Below, in pieces: positions 13,907-16,090 of a stretch of 16,090 bases of DNA (positions are counted from its first letter, which is position 1; each line of letters opens with the position of its first letter). Made by a program: the position numbers and the translations under genes. The stretch spans positions 1 to 16,090 of the forward strand of contig NZ_LSIC01000167.1 in assembly GCF_001556045.1 (NCBI RefSeq), written 5' to 3'. The notes under the pieces are model-generated. The model had not been told where the DNA came from. It saw nothing but the letters and a program-made list of their open reading frames with translations, and searched no databases. This DNA comes from Bradyrhizobium sp. CCH5-F6 (GTDB lineage: Bacteria; Pseudomonadota; Alphaproteobacteria; Rhizobiales; Xanthobacteraceae).

Positions 13907-14632
13907 ATGCTGCGAAGAACTTTGATTGCACTGTCTTTCCTTGCCCTGCCGTCGCTCGCCCAGGCCGCCGACATCACCGGCATTGCCAAAGTGCGCGCGG
14001 GCGATGCCGTCGTGATCGGCAACACGCGCATCCGGCTCGGCGGCATCGACGCGCCCGCGGTCGACCAGCTCTGCCTCAACACCAAGACCGAGCGCTGGAC
14101 CTGCGGCGTCGCGGCGCGCGATGAGCTCGCCAAATATACCGACGGCAAGAGCTGGGTCTGCCACTCGAGGTCTGTCGACCGGCGCGGCCGCACCGTGGCG
14201 CGCTGCGAGGTCGGCGGCGAGGACATCCAGAAATGGCTGGTGCGCAGCGGCTGGGCACTGGCCTACACGCGCATGTCCCACGACTATGCCGCGGATGAAA
14301 AGGCCGCGCGCGAAGCCAAGGCCGGGATGTGGCAGGGCGCCTTCATCGCGCCGTGGGACTGGCGCGAGCGCAACAAGAAAACGGCCGTCCTTGGCGCCAC
14401 CAAGCCGCCCGACGGGGCGCATGCGGTGCTGCTCGCCTCGGCCTCGGGACCGGTCGCGCCCTCGCCGGACTGCACCATCAAGGGCAACGTGAACAGCGCC
14501 GGCGAGTGCATCTATCACCAGCCGACCAGCCGCTGGTACACCCAGATCAAGATGAAGATCAGCAAGGGCACCCGCTGGTTCTGCTCGGTCGAGGAGGCAG
14601 AGGCAGCAGGCTGTCGCGAGACGAAGCGATAA
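13907..14632 (+). CDS. Exported SNase-like (thermonuclease family) protein with CxIKGN C-terminal domain
   Basis: The protein has 241 aa from ATG 13907, where the signal peptide begins (MLRRTLIALSFLALPSLAQA, cleavage about residue 20). Longer in-frame starts would bury that signal. Residues about 22-150 are a staphylococcal-nuclease fold: AKVRAGDAVVIGNTRIRLGGIDAP, DRRGRTVARCEV, LVRSGWALAYTR and AREAKAGMWQG. R43 and R95 match the two catalytic arginines and D48 a metal-binding aspartate. The catalytic-base Glu that normally follows the DAP segment is Ala51 (DAPAVDQ). Paired cysteines (C56, C66, C85, C100) suggest disulfides. Residues about 189-237 form the CTIKGN...GECIYHQP...RWFCSVEEAEAAG module seen at the ends of many such exported proteins. 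It is probably periplasmic, and nuclease activity is doubtful. Confidence 0.88.
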   Translation: MLRRTLIALSFLALPSLAQAADITGIAKVRAGDAVVIGNTRIRLGGIDAPAVDQLCLNTKTERWTCGVAARDELAKYTDGKSWVCHSRSVDRRGRTVARCEVGGEDIQKWLVRSGWALAYTRMSHDYAADEKAAREAKAGMWQGAFIAPWDWRERNKKTAVLGATKPPDGAHAVLLASASGPVAPSPDCTIKGNVNSAGECIYHQPTSRWYTQIKMKISKGTRWFCSVEEAEAAGCRETKR

Positions 14633-14664
14633 CCCAGCCCTGACCTGCATTTTGCGTGCTTTTC

Positions 14665-14694
14665 TTGGCGATCGGCGGCGCGTAAGAGTGTAAT
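14665..14694 (+). promoter_or_regulatory. Candidate sigma-70 type promoter for the aminotransferase gene
   Basis: TTGGCG (14665-14670) and TGTAAT (14689-14694, 5 of 6 to TATAAT) are 18 nt apart, 45 nt before the ATG at 14740. The -35 match is partial, so this is tentative. Confidence 0.3.
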
Positions 14695-14739
14695 TCAACA
14701 ACCCACCGATCCGTCCTCGAGCAACAAGGACCAACAGCA

Positions 14740-15927
14740 ATGACCGTTCGCGCGGGCCGGGAATTTCTGGCCATCCCCGGGCCCACCACGATGCCCGACG
14801 AGGTGCTGCGGGCGATGCACCGTCCGGCGATCGACATCTACTCCAAGGAGATGCTCGACCTGACCGAGAGCCTGCTCAGCGACATCTCGAAGCTGTTTGC
14901 GACCAAGGGCAAGTCCTACATCTACATCGCCAACGGTCACGGCGCCTGGGAAGCGGCGCTGAGCAACGTCTTGTCGCGCGGCGACAAGGTGCTGGTGCTG
15001 GAGAGCGGGCGCTTCGCGATCGGCTGGGGCAATGCGGCGGCCCTGATGGGCGCCGAGGTCGAGGTGCTCAAGGGCGACTGGCGCCGTGCGGTGCGACCGC
15101 ACGAGGTCGAGGAGCGCCTGCGCCGCGACAAGGAGCACACGATCAAGGCGGTCGTCGTGGTCCAGGTCGACACGGCCTCGGGCGTGCAGAACGACATCGA
15201 GGCGATCGGCAAGGCGATCAAGGCGAGCGGCCATCCCGCGCTGTACATGGTCGACACCGTGGCTTCGCTCGGCTGCATGCCGTTCGAGATGGACAAATGG
15301 GGCATCGATGTCGCGATGTCCGGCTCGCAGAAGGGCTTGATGACGCCGCCCGGCCTCGGCTTCGTCGCCGCCAATGCACGTGCGCTCGAGGTGCACAAGA
15401 AGGCCAACATGTCGACGCCCTATTGGAGCTGGAGCGAGCGCGAGGGCACCGAGAACTACCGCAAATATGCCGGCACCGCGCCGGTGCATCTGTTGTTCGC
15501 GCTGCGCCGGGCGATCGACCTGTTGCACGAGGAGGGCCTTGAGAATGCCTTTCGCCGCCACAGCCTGCTCGCCGAAGCCGCGCGCCGTGCGGTCGCCGTA
15601 TGGTCGGAAGGCCAGGTGCTCGGCTTCAACGTGGCCGAAGCGAGCGAGCGCTCCAACACCGTGACGACGGTGACCATGAGCAACGGCCACGACCCGGCCG
15701 TGCTGCAACGCTATTGCAAGGAGAAGTGCGGCGTCGTGCTCGGCACCGGCATCGGCGACCTCTCCGGACAGGCCTTCCGCATCGCCCATATGGGACATGT
15801 GAATGCGCCGATGCTGCTCGGCACGCTCGGCGTGATCGAGGTCGGCCTGAACGCGCTGAAGATCCCGCATGGCAAGGGCGGGCTCGAGGCGGCGGTGGCG
15901 TATCTCGGGGAGGAAGTGGCGGCGTAA
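14740..15927 (+). CDS. Class V aminotransferase (serine/alanine-glyoxylate aminotransferase type)
   Basis: The protein has 395 aa from ATG 14740, with AAGGA 9 nt upstream. It opens with FLAIPGPTTMPDEVLRAM, the usual start of the glyoxylate aminotransferase group. The PLP-dependent fold shows YIYIANGHGAWEAALSNVL (60-78), the cofactor aspartate segment LYMVDTVASLG (168-178) and the Schiff-base lysine in MSGSQKGLMTPPGLGF (K198). The C-terminal part includes FRIAHMGHVNAPMLLGTLGVIE, which holds the substrate-binding Arg found in this group. Length and motifs are complete. It most likely transfers an amino group between serine or alanine and glyoxylate in the cytoplasm, for C2 or photorespiration-like metabolism. 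Sequence alone does not fix the donor, and 2-aminoethylphosphonate or aspartate substrates remain possible. It appears monocistronic and ends in a hairpin terminator. Confidence 0.92.
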   Translation: MTVRAGREFLAIPGPTTMPDEVLRAMHRPAIDIYSKEMLDLTESLLSDISKLFATKGKSYIYIANGHGAWEAALSNVLSRGDKVLVLESGRFAIGWGNAAALMGAEVEVLKGDWRRAVRPHEVEERLRRDKEHTIKAVVVVQVDTASGVQNDIEAIGKAIKASGHPALYMVDTVASLGCMPFEMDKWGIDVAMSGSQKGLMTPPGLGFVAANARALEVHKKANMSTPYWSWSEREGTENYRKYAGTAPVHLLFALRRAIDLLHEEGLENAFRRHSLLAEAARRAVAVWSEGQVLGFNVAEASERSNTVTTVTMSNGHDPAVLQRYCKEKCGVVLGTGIGDLSGQAFRIAHMGHVNAPMLLGTLGVIEVGLNALKIPHGKGGLEAAVAYLGEEVAA

Positions 15928-15946
15928 TCGCCGCCTTCTTCCTTCT
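15918..15946 (+). terminator. Hairpin terminator overlapping the aminotransferase stop
   Basis: GGCGGCG (15918-15924), loop TAAT (15925-15928) and CGCCGCC (15929-15935) form a perfect 7-bp GC stem with the TAA stop in the loop. The T-rich run TTCTTCCTTCT follows, as in Rho-independent terminators. Confidence 0.65.
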
Positions 15947-16090
15947 CCCCCTGTGGGAGAAGGTGGCGCGAAGCGCCGGATGAGGGGTTGTCTCCGCAAA
16001 CTTCGCTGCGAGAGTGATGCGCGCGGATAGAGACCCCTCACCCGTCTCGCCGCTACGCGGCGAGCCACCCTCTCCCACAAGGGGAGAGGG
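15941..16090. repeat. Nested palindromic intergenic repeat, reaching the right edge
   Basis: The left arm (15941-15988) and right arm (16033-16090) are imperfect inverted copies bounded by CCCTTGTGGGAGA-like and GAGGGGT/ACCCCTC sequences. Each arm carries its own inner hairpin: GGCGC-GAA-GCGCC on the left and TCGCCGC-TAC-GCGGCGA on the right. The two inner hairpins differ in sequence while the outer arms match. This is a dispersed intergenic repeat style I recall from Bradyrhizobium-like genomes. It may extend past base 16090. Confidence 0.8.

Noticed and set aside
14695..16080. Open frame of about 460 codons antisense to the aminotransferase
   Set aside because: The sense strand encodes a full-length class V aminotransferase, and the antisense frame starts inside the intergenic repeat.
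1..16090. CRISPR array, tRNA/rRNA genes, insertion sequence, prophage or defence island
   Set aside because: I saw no regularly spaced repeats, cloverleaf sequence, transposase, integrase or known defence domains. The pseudo-caspase alone is not enough to call a defence system.

Overview
The window is high-GC DNA with strongly GC-biased third codon positions. It looks like chromosomal sequence from an alphaproteobacterium of the Bradyrhizobium/Rhodopseudomonas type. That placement rests on the protein families and on two palindromic intergenic repeats of a style I associate with that group. It is inference, because there is no rRNA or marker gene here. I see no tRNA, rRNA, CRISPR array, insertion sequence, integrase or phage gene.

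Layout. (1) 1-488, minus: the 5' end of an anchored, Pro/Lys/Ala-rich protein that runs off the left edge. It is divergent from a small secreted protein of unknown function (670-1353, plus). (2) 1488-4148: a membrane-anchored sensor with Cache-like, PAS, GGDEF and EAL domains, for cyclic-di-GMP turnover. (3) 4161-5424, minus: a winged-helix SAM methyltransferase followed by two possible mini-ORFs joined by 4-nt overlaps. It is divergent from a GlxA-type AraC regulator (5540-6607). (4) 6717-7109, minus: two small ORFs, one a probable one-helix membrane peptide with a strong Shine-Dalgarno and one a charged peptide. (5) 7353-8561: an exported lactonase-type beta-propeller carrying a 15-bp triplicated insert, then a 56-aa cysteine protein (8630-8800) that ends 3 nt from a convergent stand-alone PAS protein (8804-9415). 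(6) 9691-10578: an RND-type periplasmic adaptor with no hairpin and no pump beside it. It is convergent with a caspase-like protein (10757-11605, minus) that has lost both catalytic residues, and a long palindromic repeat sits between the two. (7) 12022-13752: a 576-aa probable alpha/alpha-toroid protein with a DxDTTA motif, preceded by a gap holding three adjacent palindromes. (8) 13907-14632: an exported SNase-like protein with a CxIKGN C-terminal domain. (9) 14740-15927: a class V aminotransferase ending in a hairpin terminator and followed by a second palindromic repeat family.

Most genes look like independent transcription units and no single pathway spans the window. Recurring themes are exported or membrane-anchored proteins, signalling domains (PAS, GGDEF/EAL, GlxA/AraC), and enzyme folds whose catalytic residues have changed (caspase-like protein, SNase-like protein). 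The items most worth following up are the pseudo-caspase, the DxDTTA protein, and the methyltransferase with a CxCxxC linker beside its divergent regulator.
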